64,000 nucleotides of DNA from Arion vulgaris (GCA_020796225.1 CM036768.1:37125789-37189788); one strand, 5' to 3'; counted from the first letter of the stretch, positions 43,294-54,475 are shown. Notes: a model not told the origin generated them from the sequence alone. Translations and numbers: made by a program.

Positions 43294-44004
43294 CAGTTGG
43301 ATTCTAACATTCTCCTGTAAAGCTACATTCTCATGGGGTCAATGACAGCAAAGTTGATAATATGTTGCGCTAGAGATCACATGCTGTAGAAATTCCTAGG
43401 TTGAAAGTCAGCTGGCAACATAAACAATGAATGGTTTCACACAGTATGTGGTTGAATTACAGGAGGCCATGATCATTTACTTGAGGATCTAAATTACAAG
43501 TACCTTTGTAGTCAGAGTAAGGTTTGCCTGAATGGTGAGGGACACTGGTGATACGGTAAGTAAGCTTTCACGCAGAAATCAATCAGAACTGCCATGACAC
43601 AGCCTGAATTTATAGCAGACAAAACTAAAAAAAAACAATCTTTGTGTCCTTCAGAGATTTAGCAGGAGCTTCAGCATGTTCTAATGTTAAATTTTTCTGA
43701 GTTTCTCTGTTTCTAAATCAGTGATACGATTCTATCCATAGCTGCTGCTCACTTAGTAAAATCTTGATATTCCATTGTAGCATAAACTTTAAAAATACAG
43801 TAAAGATCAATTTTCAGTGTGACCAGTACAAAGTGTTATTCAGAATAATATCACAAACTACATTCAAAAACTAGTGAGCAAAAATATAATAATTGAAGAA
43901 TGTAACACTGTTTGCACACTGTCATTTGTGTGGATCAAATAGTGTGTGTGACAAAATAGTGTATCGTATAGTGTTTACTTATCGAATCGAGTGAAAAAGA
44001 ATTG
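43294..44004. other. Mostly unassigned; contains an R7 fragment
   Basis: About 43490-43630 has CTAAATTACAAGTACC, TGCCTGAATGGTGAGGGACAC and AGCTTTCACGCAGAAATCA, matching R7 in plus orientation. The rest shows no gene. Confidence 0.5.
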
Positions 44005-44410
44005 TGGATTCAATTCACACAATTGACATTCCACATCTGAGGAAAGGAATTGAATCATCTACCTTCCATTTGAGAGCCACTGTAGCGTAGTTGTTAGTGA
44101 ACTCGCTTCTCAAGGCTGGTGGTCCGGGTTCAGCTCCGCAATGCGCGTGGAATTTTTCCCCGACGGTCTCAGGTCGACCCAGCCTCAACTGGGTACCAGA
44201 CATGCTCTGGGAAAGTAAAGGCGGCGGCGTGATGCTGACCACATCACCCATCGTGTGCCGACGGTCAATGAAAAATACAGGCCTAACACTGTATTGACCT
44301 ATATACCACGAGGTATGAAAGGGTTCCTTTACTTTATTTTTACCTTCCATTTACGAACTTAGAATTGTGAAGTGACAGGTATTTTTCACAATACAGTCTG
44401 CGTAGACTTT
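44005..44410 (-). repeat. S6 repeat interrupted by S3
   Basis: GACATTCCACATCTGAGGAAAGG (left) and GTGAAGTGACAGGTATTTTTCAC (right) are parts of one S6 copy, compare 34125-34270. Confidence 0.55.
44072..44341 (+). repeat. S3 SINE with 11-bp duplication
   Basis: Full 270-bp copy: AGCGTAGTTGTTAGTGAAC, GGTCCGGGTTCAGCTCCGC, ACCCAGCCTCAACTGGG, and GGTTCCTTTACTTTATTTTT end. ACCTTCCATTT is at 44061-44071 and 44342-44352. Confidence 0.92.
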
Positions 44411-44715
44411 GGGACATTGTCATTATATAGCATGGTCAAAACTTGTGTTTGGTGTGTAAAAAGTTTCACATCACTAATTAATAAAAGTTCACATAGAGAG
44501 GATTACGGGATGAGAAAATCCCATGGATAGGAATGAAAGTTATTTGTGATGCTATATATTGTGAACTTATGATCCAGAAAACGACGCTGACAAGAGCTTT
44601 GCTCCTGGTAATGGATGTCAGATAGGTAGAAGGATAGAGGGCAGACAAAATGTGACCTCCTGGTCCTCCATGATGGACAAGGGACTGACAACCCATTCCA
44701 GTAAAAAATAGGGAT

Positions 44716-45027
44716 ATGGAAATGGAAGCAAGGGATACCTTTGTTACATCAGGTGAAGGAACCGAGGTCAATCAGCAACTGGTGGACAGCAGATGGGGAA
44801 AAAAGCATGAAGTAAAAGGAAGCATGGAGGAGAACCTTGGTAAGAGTGTTAAAAGACTATGGCCTGATATAGGAAAAGAATTAATAGAAAGGCGGCAGAA
44901 GGGTAACAATGAAAATCTTTTGTGGAAACATGTCAAACATGATGAGAAGAACATGTTTGTGTATTGTGAACTGTTTCAAACTCAATTGGAAAACACATTT
45001 CATTATTTGACACAACTGACAAAGTAA
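44716..45027 (+). other. Open frame of 103 codons, unrecognised
   Basis: The predicted peptide is charged and contains RWGKKHEVKG and SVKRLWPDIGKELIERR. No family was recognised. The ORF lies in intron 1, antisense to the SMAD gene, 670 bp from exon 1, in sequence that shows no repeat match in this window. It could be the remnant of an unidentified transposon or chance. Confidence 0.25.
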
Positions 45028-45693
45028 GTAATGTTAAAAACAAATAAGTGAATTATATTACCATAACTTATGTGACTGTATCATCGCTTATGTTATTCAA
45101 TGAATTCTCATATTGAGAGTAAACAATTACAATTGAAGTGTTTTAAGTGTTTACAAAACGAACATGACAACAGTAAAGCCCTCACTCTGCTCTTGTTTAC
45201 GTAATTGACTCACTAACACATGTTAAATAATTGTTGACGTTGGGGAATTCAATCAAGTTTCATTCATTATTATAATCGTGTCGTTATTTTTATAGAATAT
45301 GATATTATGTTATGATTATCCCATTGTAATTCGTTAGGATCATATGATGTCAATCATCAGACCAATCAAGGACTCTGGACTGAATTGAAATTGACCTGAC
45401 ATACAGTCAATAAAATATTCATATCTTTTTTTCAGAATTGAGGTATAGACTTTGGTGAGGTATCGTTGAATTGCAAATTTGAAGGCCTATCTAACTATGT
45501 TGTTTTTAATGCTGTAGGACTATTTTGAAAAATTTATCAAAGTACCTACGAATAACACTATGAACTGTATGAATATGAATATGATGATACACATCATACA
45601 CAACACAACAGTTACCAGGTCCAATGCGTACTCAATACTGAAACTTATGATATCTTGCTTAGAAAGGAATAGTATGTGCAAAAAAGTACTTAC
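45028..45693. other. Unique-looking intron-1 sequence next to exon 1
   Basis: AT-rich and free of the repeat families above. It is the longest such stretch next to an exon, so intronic regulatory sites could be sought here; none can be named from sequence alone. Confidence 0.5.
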
Positions 45694-45902
45694 CTTGGGA
45701 TTGTTATACATTTAGTGCACGGATCCTGTGTTGAAAGTACTTTCGTAAGTTCATCCAATCCACCTGTTTTCTTTAACTTTTTAACTAAGCTTTTCACAGC
45801 TTTTTCAGCCCATTTATCATCCTTTTCATGTTCTCCTTTTTTCAACGCAAGAAGTCTTTTGACAACAGGAGACATAAAAGGTGATAAAGGTGAAGACAGC
45901 AT
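45694..45902 (-). CDS. Smad2/3: SMAD2/3-class protein, coding exon 1 (first half of MH1 domain)
   Basis: This exon encodes residues 1-69 plus two bases of codon 70 of a receptor-regulated SMAD, the transcription factor that carries TGF-beta/activin signals from receptor kinases to DNA. The start ATG is at 45902 and an in-frame TAG lies six bases upstream, so no longer start is possible in this exon. Visible family signatures are VVKRLL near residue 13, [18 protein letters not shown] (residues 30-47) and TKCITIP (63-69). Cys65 corresponds to the first zinc ligand of SMAD3. The exon ends AAG before GTAAGTAC, a strong donor, in phase 2. The [11 protein letters not shown] and LDEL segments fit SMAD2/3 rather than SMAD1/5. 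Residues 19-20 read Ala-Leu where vertebrate SMAD3 has Gly-Trp, a visible divergence. The promoter and any 5' non-coding exon were not identified. The identification rests on family knowledge and not on a database search. Confidence 0.93.
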
Positions 45903-46700
45903 GTTCTAACGCGTTCTTTATATTACACAAGTTATAATTATAATAGATGGGCTCAGGCAAACACTTGATTAACAGTCAAACATAATTGCATGTTATCATC
46001 ACAACATTCACAGCTACATCCTCCATTTTGAATTGCTGTTTTTACTTTAGAAATAAAACAAAGTTACACCAAATACAAAGTTTAGTACATAATTCTGCTA
46101 GTTTTTATTATAAATTTTGCCTAACATTTTGTTAAATACTGCAAAAATTTTGAAATTGTGCTAAATTACAAACAGTGTATAATTCAATATAGTTTGTTCC
46201 CAAAATAGATGTTTGAATTGTATAAACAATGTTGTGGATGAATGGGAAATTAAAAACAAGGTTAGATTTAGTTACAGCCCCCGGTACATTGAGGCCGAAT
46301 AGCTTAACCGACAAATGGAAATTCCTGTGAGATGGGAGCTGGTTTTTGTATATGTTTGATAAACACTGTACGCTTTTTGCAATTTTACTCAATTCTTTGC
46401 GTTCGTGGCTATTTATTGGGGGAAAATGTTAACAATACTGATATTCCTTAGCTTTAAACTTAACTTACAAGATAATATAACCTTGAATTTTCATACGGTT
46501 GTAATTTTCTGCTTTCTAATTTTCTCGGTCTAAAATAATGAAATATTACAACATTTAAGATATGTATTGCTATTTATTTGTTAACTTATGGTGTTTCCTA
46601 AGTGGTACATTTGTTTTACTCACTTCTACTGCAACGATATTAGTGTATATTCTCTACTATGTGTGCTATCTGGCTAAGTAGAATTCTGATTAAAAAGTTA
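45903..46700. other. AT-rich 5' flank of the SMAD coding exon
   Basis: No repeat was recognised. It should contain the 5' UTR or an intron before it. A minus open frame 46132-46392 starts with a basic, serine-containing N-terminus including RNFHLS, which resembles a mitochondrial presequence; whether it is an exon is undecided. Confidence 0.35.
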
Positions 46701-46701
46701 A

Positions 46702-46935
46702 TTGCATATCCTTTACAGGACTTTGCGAATCAACCCAAGCTTTCTAACTCTGTTTGTGATTTTTCTAGGCATTATTACGTTCAGTAATTTCCCATTGCTT
46801 TCTGAACGGGCCATCGTCATTTTGTAAATATCCACGCGAAACAATTCCCTACCAAACTGTCCGCGACGTGATTCGAACTCAGAACGTCGGGGTTAATAGA
46901 TTGAGTCACTGTCCCCTAAGTCACAGGCGACACTG
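46702..46935 (-). repeat. S5 SINE
   Basis: Reverse copy: TGCATATCCTTTACAGGAC, TTGTGATTTTTCTAGGC, CATTGCTTTCTGAACGGG and GTGATTCGAACTCAGAACG (reversed B box). Confidence 0.78.
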
Positions 46936-47249
46936 AATTCTTGATAAGTGGAACAATTTCCTTAGGTCCTTGTGACTTCTACTTATCCAGACTCCACTGT
47001 ATTCTTTTTTAATCTTTCCAAGATGATTATGTTCGGTACTTTGTACTGACACTGATCCCTCTGTATTTGGTACATTTTGTATTTTGGTTCGTCTACTATG
47101 AATTCAGTCCCTGTTGGTGAAGATCGGGGTTTATTGTCCAACTACATACAGATTTACACCGTCAATTTTTTGGGGCCAGAAACTCTGCAATTTCGGTGGC
47201 GCGTAGTCACTGGAGCAGCCTGTTATCAACTTCACTATCGGCGACCCAA

Positions 47250-47485
47250 TAGGTCATCATCATCATCAGGTACCGTGCAAGCTGGATAGGCGATCATGGA
47301 TCTCCACATATCTCTGTCTTTGGTGTTTGCTATCAAATCAAATGGTGACGCTCTACCGTGCCATGAAGTCAGGCTATCCAAAATTGTATATCTCTGTCTT
47401 GTTCTGTCTCGTCTAACCTTGATTTTACTGGTTGTCACAATGTGTTCTAGACACCCCCTTCCTCATCACACGCCCGAAAAATTGG
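47250..47485 (-). mobile_element. LINE-G 3' fragment
   Basis: Read minus: RVMRKGVSRTHCDNQ-like sequence and KIKVRRDRTRQRYTILDSLT, SWHGRASPFDLIANTKDRD, MWRSMIAYPACTV. Confidence 0.75.
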
Positions 47486-47639
47486 TACGTTATTGTAAAT
47501 CTCTTTTCTTTGGCAGCTTGACTAGATCCCATTTCTGTGAGAGCTCTTTCCAATCAGATGCTTTTTCCTCTGTTTCACAGACTTTGTCTAGTAATTTGTA
47601 TAACATCTATGTTAATGTTTCGCTGTCCGATGTGGTGGT

Positions 47640-48050
47640 TCCTAAAGGATTGATGTCTGGTCCAGCTACTCTATTGGCTCTCTAGGACTTCATTTACTGA
47701 AACCGTTGTTATATCTGACTCTCAGTCGGTGCTTCACAAAATCCAAAAGGGCGGGTTTCGGATGAGTGGATGTCGTCTATAGAAGTTTCTAACCTCCAGA
47801 GGCTTACTTGGATATACTGCCCTGGGCATGCGGGTGTTTGGGTAATAAGAGAGCAGACAGGCTTGCAAAGGAGATGTTCTTCGATCTCTTTGCGACTGTC
47901 TGTTGGATGAGGACACTAAAATAGATGTTGAATCGATAGCCACGGAACCATCAGTATGCATACACTTCGATAGCTGTTGGGGAGACTGAGCATCTAGGGT
48001 CTGCCCGGAGTGCAATGACGTCAGTTCAGTAACCAATAACTAGCTGCCTT
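47640..48050 (+). mobile_element. LINE-R fragment, RNase H end
   Basis: Shifted frames read VVISDSQSVLHKIQKGGF (catalytic Asp), LTWIYCPGHAGVW (His), RADRLAKEM-like sequence and a final VCPECNDVSS. It belongs to a LINE-R subtype whose end is repeated at 7330-7460. Confidence 0.75.
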
Positions 48051-48493
48051 TCCTAATTTTAGACCATAGATTCCCAAACTTCTGCGGCCCATCGCCCACT
48101 TTGCACAACATAAATTTTTGTAACCCCCACCTCCCTCCTCCACATTATAATAGTTTGCCAACGCCTCCTCTCACATATATACATGCTATATTTTCTCTTT
48201 GACATAGAAAAGTGATATTTGTCTGTAATACATGGTCAATTTTTAAATGATTATATGCGTGAAATAAAAAATTGATGAGCAAATGGATCGTGTAAGACAA
48301 GCATAAGATGAATTAAAATGCAGAATTCAAATTTTAAATGAGTATTCAATCGCAAAATCACGAAAATAATTTATTTTAAAATATTTATAATTAATTTCTT
48401 CTTTAAGGAGTCACCGACCCCTAATCGCCTGAACACCCCCAATTCTTCTGAACCCACTATTCCCCCTAAAATCTAAAATCTAAAATGGTCCAA
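48051..48493. other. Stretch with no recognised gene
   Basis: AT-rich with a CCT-rich patch (about 48120-48140). No coding or repeat signature was found. Confidence 0.45.
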
Positions 48494-48932
48494 AGCCGAA
48501 GAATTGAACCGGGTTTTACATCATACGGCTCGGTCCTTTCCACTAAAATGACACGACATCTGTCGAAAGTATTGCACAAAGCACGAACTCTGTAGCTCAT
48601 GCAACAATCCTAGATGTTTCTGGATATTATGCAAACGTGAACAGAACGGTGCGGTCCAGAATCGAATCCACTACCTTCGGAAGGTAAAGCAAGGGCTTAA
48701 CCACTTGTCAACCATTCTGTGTGATTTGTATGTGATCTGAGCCTAAGAGCGATTGTACGCTGTGCTAGTTATGCACCTACAAGTAGGCCAGCACGTCCGA
48801 TTTCTGCGCTGCTTTTTTATTTGCTAGAGTAGCATCCATAGGGCCTACACCAGTCGCCTCTTACGACATGCATTGTAACTTGCAGTGGTACTATTCTTTG
48901 CTTCCCTTGTGGGTTCCGGCACCATACGGGCG
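48494..48932 (-). repeat. S2/S4b chimeric repeat
   Basis: 48494-48701 is S2 (GCACAAAGCACGAACTCTG, GCAACAATCCTAG) up to GGGCTTAACCACTT. From there it becomes S4b (GTCAACCATTCTGTGTGATT, GTCGCCTCTTACGACATGC). Both families contain AACCACTT at the join. Confidence 0.7.
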
Positions 48933-49639
48933 ACAGAGACCTCCGAAATGTTTCGAAATGTTTTGTTCATCTTTTCAGTTGCTCTTGCGTGTTTCTTAGA
49001 AGTTTTTCTATTTTGTCCTTAATGCAACAATTATATTGTTTACATTTCCATGTAATTTATGTATGAGTTTCATAGAGTAAAACTAGGAAAAATATGCAAT
49101 ATTAAGTAGTTGAAACCAAAAACTCCAGAAAAGTGACAAATTAAAAATATTGGGACCTGTTCCCATGGGCTAGAAATGATAGAAGATCTCCATATTGCTC
49201 CAATGTATGTACGTTACCAGACAAAGCAGTCACTCCGCTGAAGATAGTTTGTTTTCTTCTCTGCTGTAGGAAGTCTTCATTTTGCTTGTATAGTCAGTCT
49301 GGTGTTGGGAGTGCTGCCGTGCCTTTTTCTTTTTAACCACAGGGACGTTATTGGTAGGTACATACATTGAAGTATATGAAGACCTGGAGGCCAGCTAAGG
49401 TCGACGCCTATGCATAATTGCCAGCACCTCCTGCTAGTTATGCATAGTTTGGCGTGAGCCAACAGTCAATCCTTAACTGCTATCATTTCTTCGCCGGTTT
49501 GCATTTTGGTAAACACGAATATTTCATTAGATTAGCGGATGTCCAAGAAATAATTAAAATCCATTTTTTAACGCGTTTGTGAGCTCATACATTTTTGTGG
49601 CGCATTTTTATAATAATGGCGGGAATTGTGATAAATCAT
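48933..49639. other. Stretch with no recognised gene
   Basis: I see no family signature. Short open frames only. Confidence 0.45.
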
Positions 49640-49862
49640 TCAATCAAGTGTCATGCCTACCAACGTAGGCGATCATGTCTGTCCACAACTCTCTCTGCTT
49701 GGTACATGTAATCAGTTCTGATGTCGATCTTGTGTCGAACCATGATGTCAGGCCATCCAACATCTTCTCCCTCTGTCTTCCACGATCTCTCCTTCCCTGA
49801 ATTCTACCAGTTGTCCCCAAATGTTCTAAACCGTCTCTTCGCATTATATGCCCGAAGAACAA
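49640..49862 (-). mobile_element. LINE-G 3' fragment, open
   Basis: The minus frame reads FLFFGHIMRRDGLEHLGTTG, RIQGRRDRGRQREKMLDGLT, SWFDTRSTSELITCTKQREL and WTDMIAYVGRHDT without a stop. Confidence 0.85.
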
Positions 49863-50029
49863 AAAATTTGTGACCACGCACCATTTATTTATTAATTTAA
49901 ATTCTCATTTGTAAATTCACATTAGCTAGCTGTTTAACTCCATATCTACACATTCAGATTGATTCAACTCGAGTACACTTTTTACACATTTATTTGATGA
50001 AGTTAGTGGTGTGTATCTGTATCTTCTTC

Positions 50030-50740
50030 TTCTTTTGTCGTCACATTGCTACCGGGTTGTTGCCCAGTGTCGTGGTTTTCTGTTTTGTCTTGCGCTGTTC
50101 TGGTGGCTTGTGTGATTGTTATCTTTGCTCTTTCACAGGATGCTGCCACGCCATCTAACCATCTTTTCCGTGGTCTTCCTCTTGCCTTCTTTCCCGATGC
50201 TCTGTTGTAGAAGACTCTGTATACTGTGGAGTTTGGATGCATTCTTATTAAGTGGCCAAACCACTTCATTCTTTGTTTATCTATATAATTCAAGCACGGT
50301 TTTGTGCCAACTTTATTTCTTATGCTGATGTTGGTGATTCTGTCTTTTCTTGTGTTGTTGGTAACTTTTCTCAGGCAACGCATTTCACATGTAGTTATTT
50401 TTGTGACTGCGCTTTGCTCAATGTCCATGTTTGGCTCTGGTAACACAAAGTAGGTATAAAAATGCTGTTGATCATTTGTTTCTTAGCTGCCTGTGAAATT
50501 TTTTGGGTGCCTTAACAATGGGGCTAGCTGGTAGGTTACAGCATTTGCTTTTTGTACTCTAGCCTCTATCTCTCTATCTAGTTTTCCGTCTTCTGTGAAT
50601 ATGCTTCCTAAAGATTTGAATTCTTTCACTTGGTTTATTTTAGTGCCATTGACATGGATGTCTAGATTATTATGTTTTCTTCCCATATTCATTATTTCTG
50701 TTTTAGTGTTGTTGATTTTCATGTCATGTTTCACACAATT
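50030..50740 (-). mobile_element. LINE-W 3' half
   Basis: The minus strand reads MKINNTKTEIMNMGRKHNN, EFKSLGSIFTEDGKLDREIE and YQLAPLLRHP, then in another frame TTCEMRCLRKVTNNTRKDR, KQRMKWFGHLIRMHPNS and KKARGRPRKRWLDGV. The 3' end is GTGTGACGACAAAAGAAG-like with an AAG tail. One frameshift near 50450-50480 separates two long open frames, so this is the best-preserved LINE-W end here. Confidence 0.88.
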
Positions 50741-50844
50741 ATTGTATCTGTATCACTCGTGATAAACGGGCGCAATATTACTTTGTTTATAATCTTGCTT
50801 CTTCTTCGGCGATCTCTGGTCATGCGTTTAATTTAGTATGGACC

Positions 50845-51045
50845 ACAAACGTGGCAGTCAGCTTCATGTTTGTCAGGTTTCCCCAAAGCTTAGTTTTCAG
50901 ATCGACTGGGTGTGGCCACATGTTGCTTCTCAGCTCATTCAGGAGAGGACAGTCTTGCAGGATAGTCTTCGGTGGCTGTTCCGCCTGCTGACACTGGCAG
51001 AGAGCTGTTTGACTTATTCATAGTTTGACCGTTCTGTTCATTTTT
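50845..51045 (-). mobile_element. LINE tail fragment
   Basis: It is the reverse of 31640-31860: GACTGGGTGTGGCCACATG, TTGCTTCTCAGCTCA and CTGACACTGGCAGAGAGCTG. Confidence 0.7.
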
Positions 51046-51051
51046 TCCAGT

Positions 51052-51365
51052 GAGCCCTAGGATTGTTGTAGAAGCTGCGGGGTTCATGATTTGAGCAATA
51101 CTCTCGGCAGATGGTGTGTCATTTCTGCGAAGAGGGACCGAGCCCAGTGGCGGCTCGTCATTAAGGCCACTGGTGCCAAGCCCCACCAAAAATAATATGT
51201 AACGTGTATTTATTATTTTATAAATTAAAATATATCAACCCAAAACCATGATTTTTTCCTAAAAATGTATGTCTGGCCCCACCAACAAAAATGATCACGA
51301 GCCGCCACTGACCGAGCCATACTGGGTAAAACCCGGTGCAATGAAATCAATCCTTCGGCTTTTGG
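51052..51365 (+). repeat. S2 SINE interrupted by a hAT MITE
   Basis: 51052-51144 (CCCTAGGATTGTTGTAGAAG, GTCATTTCTGCGAAGAGGG) and 51311-51365 (CGGTGCAATGAAATCAATCC) are one S2 copy. Confidence 0.75.
51145..51310 (+). mobile_element. hAT-type MITE, copy 3
   Basis: 166 bp with CAGTGGCGGCTCGT ends. ACCGAGCC is at 51137-51144 and 51311-51318, and it matches the S2 consensus CTCGGTCC region, so the pre-insertion site is known. Confidence 0.93.
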
Positions 51366-51559
51366 CTATTTTAGTTTGGTGAACGATTGAGTTCCATCCA
51401 GCATTAATGTGTCTTATATCACAGCCTGCTCTCTGTGTCTAAAGTTCAAGATGCAACCCATCACAAACAATGGTTGTAAGTTGGTTGCACATATTATCAG
51501 AATCTGATTGCAACTATATAATAGTTTTGCAGCTTATGTCACTACTATTTTTCATTAGC

Positions 51560-51832
51560 TACAAATTGTTTGCGTGGATTTTAACAAAAGGACGATGGCA
51601 CCAATCATTCAGAAAGCAATGGCAAACTGAAATGAAATCGTGGCATATCCCAAAGGACGTAGCCATCAACCACAGTAAACGAGTCGTTGGTTTTCTAGGC
51701 ACCACTTATACGTTCAGTAGTTTGCCATTGCTTTCTGGACGGAACGTAATAATGCCTAGAAAAATCACAAACAGCGTTAAAGCTGGGGTTGATTCGCAAA
51801 GTCCTGTAAAGGATATGCAATTAACTTATTAA
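51560..51832 (+). repeat. S5 SINE with internal inverted segment
   Basis: CAGAAAGCAATGGCAAACT (about 51610) reappears inverted as AGTTTGCCATTGCTTTCTG (about 51720). The right end matches S5: CACAAACAGCGTTAAAGC and CCTGTAAAGGATATGCAATT. Confidence 0.7.
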
Positions 51833-51851
51833 CACCTCAAATGCGGTATAT

Positions 51852-52087
51852 TCTTCTTCTTCTTCTTTGCGTTCGTTCTTTACAACCAATTTTAATCACT
51901 CTTTGTGATATGTTTGATCTTTGCCAAGAACGTGTATACGTTGCACATTGGTTTGGTAGACTCCTAAACGCATAGACTTCTACATGTCTTTCATCCAAAC
52001 CTCCTTAGTCGCCTCTTACGACATGCGTGGCAAGTAACAGTGGTTCTATTCTTTACACCCCAAATTAGGGCCCCTGTAACCACTCGG
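51852..52087 (-). repeat. S4a SINE, full length
   Basis: Reverse copy from CTTCTTCTTCTTTGCGTTCG to GGGCCCCTGTAACCACTCGG. It lacks about 20 bases in the middle compared with 8250-8504. Confidence 0.82.
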
Positions 52088-52328
52088 AGAAAATAAGGTA
52101 TATAATTTCACAGAGGTGTGATGTTTTAGAGACAGCATAGTACATGATTTCAGCATAACGTGTTCAAGTGTCTTGAAATTTTCTTTTTCTTATCTCAGCG
52201 AACGAGGAGGAATGTGTTGAAAATCAGGTAAAACTGATTCTCCTGTCACTCATCTGAAGATGGGTAACCAAACTTTTCGAGAGAATTAAAAATAAAAGCG
52301 GCAGCTCTGTCGTTGATATTTTCAACTA

Positions 52329-53350
52329 TAGTCTGTCCATTAATTCGTGAGCACGTTTGAAATTGATTTTCTCGAAAACTACCTGTTGGATCTCAGTGAT
52401 TTTTGCAAGCAGCCTTAGAATATCCATGACGCTAGAGAAATATTTTTTCCAAGAAAATTTGATGTAGTTTGAAATATTTCTTCTTCAGGTTATATTAAAT
52501 TCAACCTCACCGGATTGTACACAATAGTAACAGATCTACGGTACACAGACGCGTTGTTCTAAAATACATTATGGTAACATTGAAATATCGTGAGTTTCAC
52601 GAATTCCCGTGCACCTAACCCAGTCGACTTTGAAAGCGGAAAGCATATGACGTTATAATTGGGATACCGTTGCCGAACAGAACAGGACGTTTAAAATGTG
52701 TGATGTTGAAGTTCTGACACGTGAGTCCCTATCAATGATAGACATGCAGTTCTGGAAGAAGTGTGTTGAACATGTGCTCCGAGAGGAAGACGAGTACTGG
52801 CACCGAGATGGATTACAATTTGTCCAGCCAGTAACAATTATCAACCTCATGGAATCGTCAGATTCGGGATGATACAAATCATATTTTGATTACAGACTGA
52901 GAAATAGCAACGTATACATTTCCATATCCAAATGCGTCTGCCATCATACAATTTGTGGTGAAGTTAAGACACCCTGGGGTTTAATGGTGACCGAAGGGAG
53001 GACTAACTGTTGCATATTGTATCCAAGTTCACGATTGCACATAAAGGGCAACACACTTAATTACTTGACCTATCAAGTTAATATTGGAGATACACCTATG
53101 AATAGAATTGACATGGACAAATTCTAGGAATTACTGTAAAATCTAAAATTTGAGCCCCGTATTTGCAATTGTCATAAAAGATCAAAGGAATTCGCCGATG
53201 TGCAAAATCCGTAGCATCTATGGACTACTGGTTAGCGTTATTTTAGCGTCATGGATATTCTAAGGCTGCATGAAAAAAATCACTGAGATTCAACAGGTAG
53301 TTTTCGAGAAAATCAATTTCAAACGTGCTCACGAATTAATGGACAGACTA
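52329..53350 (+). mobile_element. Tc1/mariner-type element with long inverted ends
   Basis: TA lies on both sides (52327-52328 and 53351-53352). The ends start TAGTCTGTCCATTAATTCGT and are inverted copies for about 115 bp (52329-52445 and 53232-53350). The interior holds one short plus frame, 52696-52872, reading MCDVEVLTRESLSMIDMQFW, KKCVEHVLREEDEYW and ending LMESSDSG, which looks like the C-terminal tail of a DDE transposase. The catalytic domain is missing. It is inserted at the 3' end of an S3-like SINE. Confidence 0.82.
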
Positions 53351-53352
53351 TA

Positions 53353-53775
53353 GAACCTGTTCTCATACCATAAGGTACATTGGGGAAAACGGTATTAGAC
53401 ACAGTGGCGGCTCGTGATCGTTTTTGTTGGTGGGGCTAGACACAAATTTTCGGGAAAATCATGGTTTTTGGTTGTGTTATATTTTAATTTATTAAATAAT
53501 AAATATACGATACATATTATTTTTGGTGCGGCCCGGCCCTTCTGGTCCTTAATAACGAGCCGCCACTGGTTAGACACATATCTTTCTTTAGCCAACAGCA
53601 CACGATGAATGATGTGATGAACATCACGTCGGCTCAAGTTAATTACCATATCTTGTTTGGCACCCAATTTAGACTGGGTTGATAGAATAACTGTTGTGAC
53701 TGGAAAAATCTTCTAAATTGGTAGATTGAACAGGGACCACCCATCTAGGAGGCCAGTGCACTACCCACTGGGACA
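53353..53775 (-). repeat. S3-like SINE containing a hAT MITE
   Basis: GAACCTGTTCTCATACC (left) and CAACAGCACACGATGAATG, TTTAGACTGGGTTGATAG (right) are one reverse S3-like copy. Confidence 0.65.
53402..53568 (-). mobile_element. hAT-type MITE, copy 4
   Basis: Opposite orientation to the other three. Ends CAGTGGCGGCTCGT and ACGAGCCGCCACTG. ATTAGACA (53394-53401) and GTTAGACA (53569-53576) match at 7 of 8. Confidence 0.9.
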
Positions 53776-53884
53776 TATCAGTTCTCTACTTCCAGCTGAC
53801 AGTGACAGAGCAAGTATGGGTGCATACATACATGTGTGTATGTACGTATGGGTGTACATATATATATATATACATCGATGTATA

Positions 53885-54475
53885 TATCATCATCAAGGTG
53901 CGTATCCTTTATAGGACGTTGCTCTTTTTGCGGCGCATCTGAAATTCCCTGTCTCTTGCCAGTTCACCCACTTCGTCGATGGTCATGGTTTGTTTAATAT
54001 CTTGTAGCCATCTTCTTCTTGGTATGCCTCTGCGTCCTGGGACCTTGCCCTCTTGTATTGTTCTTTCCAGGCCATCGTGACGCTTAATATGACCAAAGTA
54101 TCTAATTTTTCTGTATAGTATGTTGTTTATCAGCCTATTCTCTTTAACATTTAGTTCTTTCAGGACATCAGTGTTCTTTCTTTTTTCTGTCCATGATATT
54201 CATAGGATCTTTCTGTAGCATTTAGTTTCGAAGAACTGGATTTTCGTTCTTTATTTTTGTGTAATAGTCCATGATTCACAACCATAAGTAGCCACTGGGA
54301 AAATGCATGCTCTAAATATTTTTAATTTAAATATTTTGCTGGTGCTTTGCCACATGTTCTTCATAGTGTTTAACTTCTTGATTGCTATTGCCAATCTTCT
54401 TGAGATCTCTTTGGAGCAGTCACCGTTAATGTTAATTATTGAGCCCAGATATTCGTAGCTCTCCACACATTAGAG
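53885..54475 (-). mobile_element. LINE-E, best copy
   Basis: The minus strand reads SYEYLGSIININGDCSKEIS, RRLAIAIKKLNTMKNMWQ, FRACIFPVATYGCESWTI, FETKCYRKILWISWTEKR, KNTDVLKELNVKENRLINN, RKIRYFGHIKRHDGLERTIQ and RGIPRRRWLQDIKQTMTID. This is the region after the RT core of an endonuclease-type LINE. The 5' end is truncated just after the catalytic block. Confidence 0.88.

Noticed and set aside
52200..52300. Second hammerhead-like motif (ATCTGAAGATGGG .. TTTTCGAGAG)
   Set aside because: CUGAAGA is present but GAAA reads GAGA and no convincing stem II or III could be drawn by eye.
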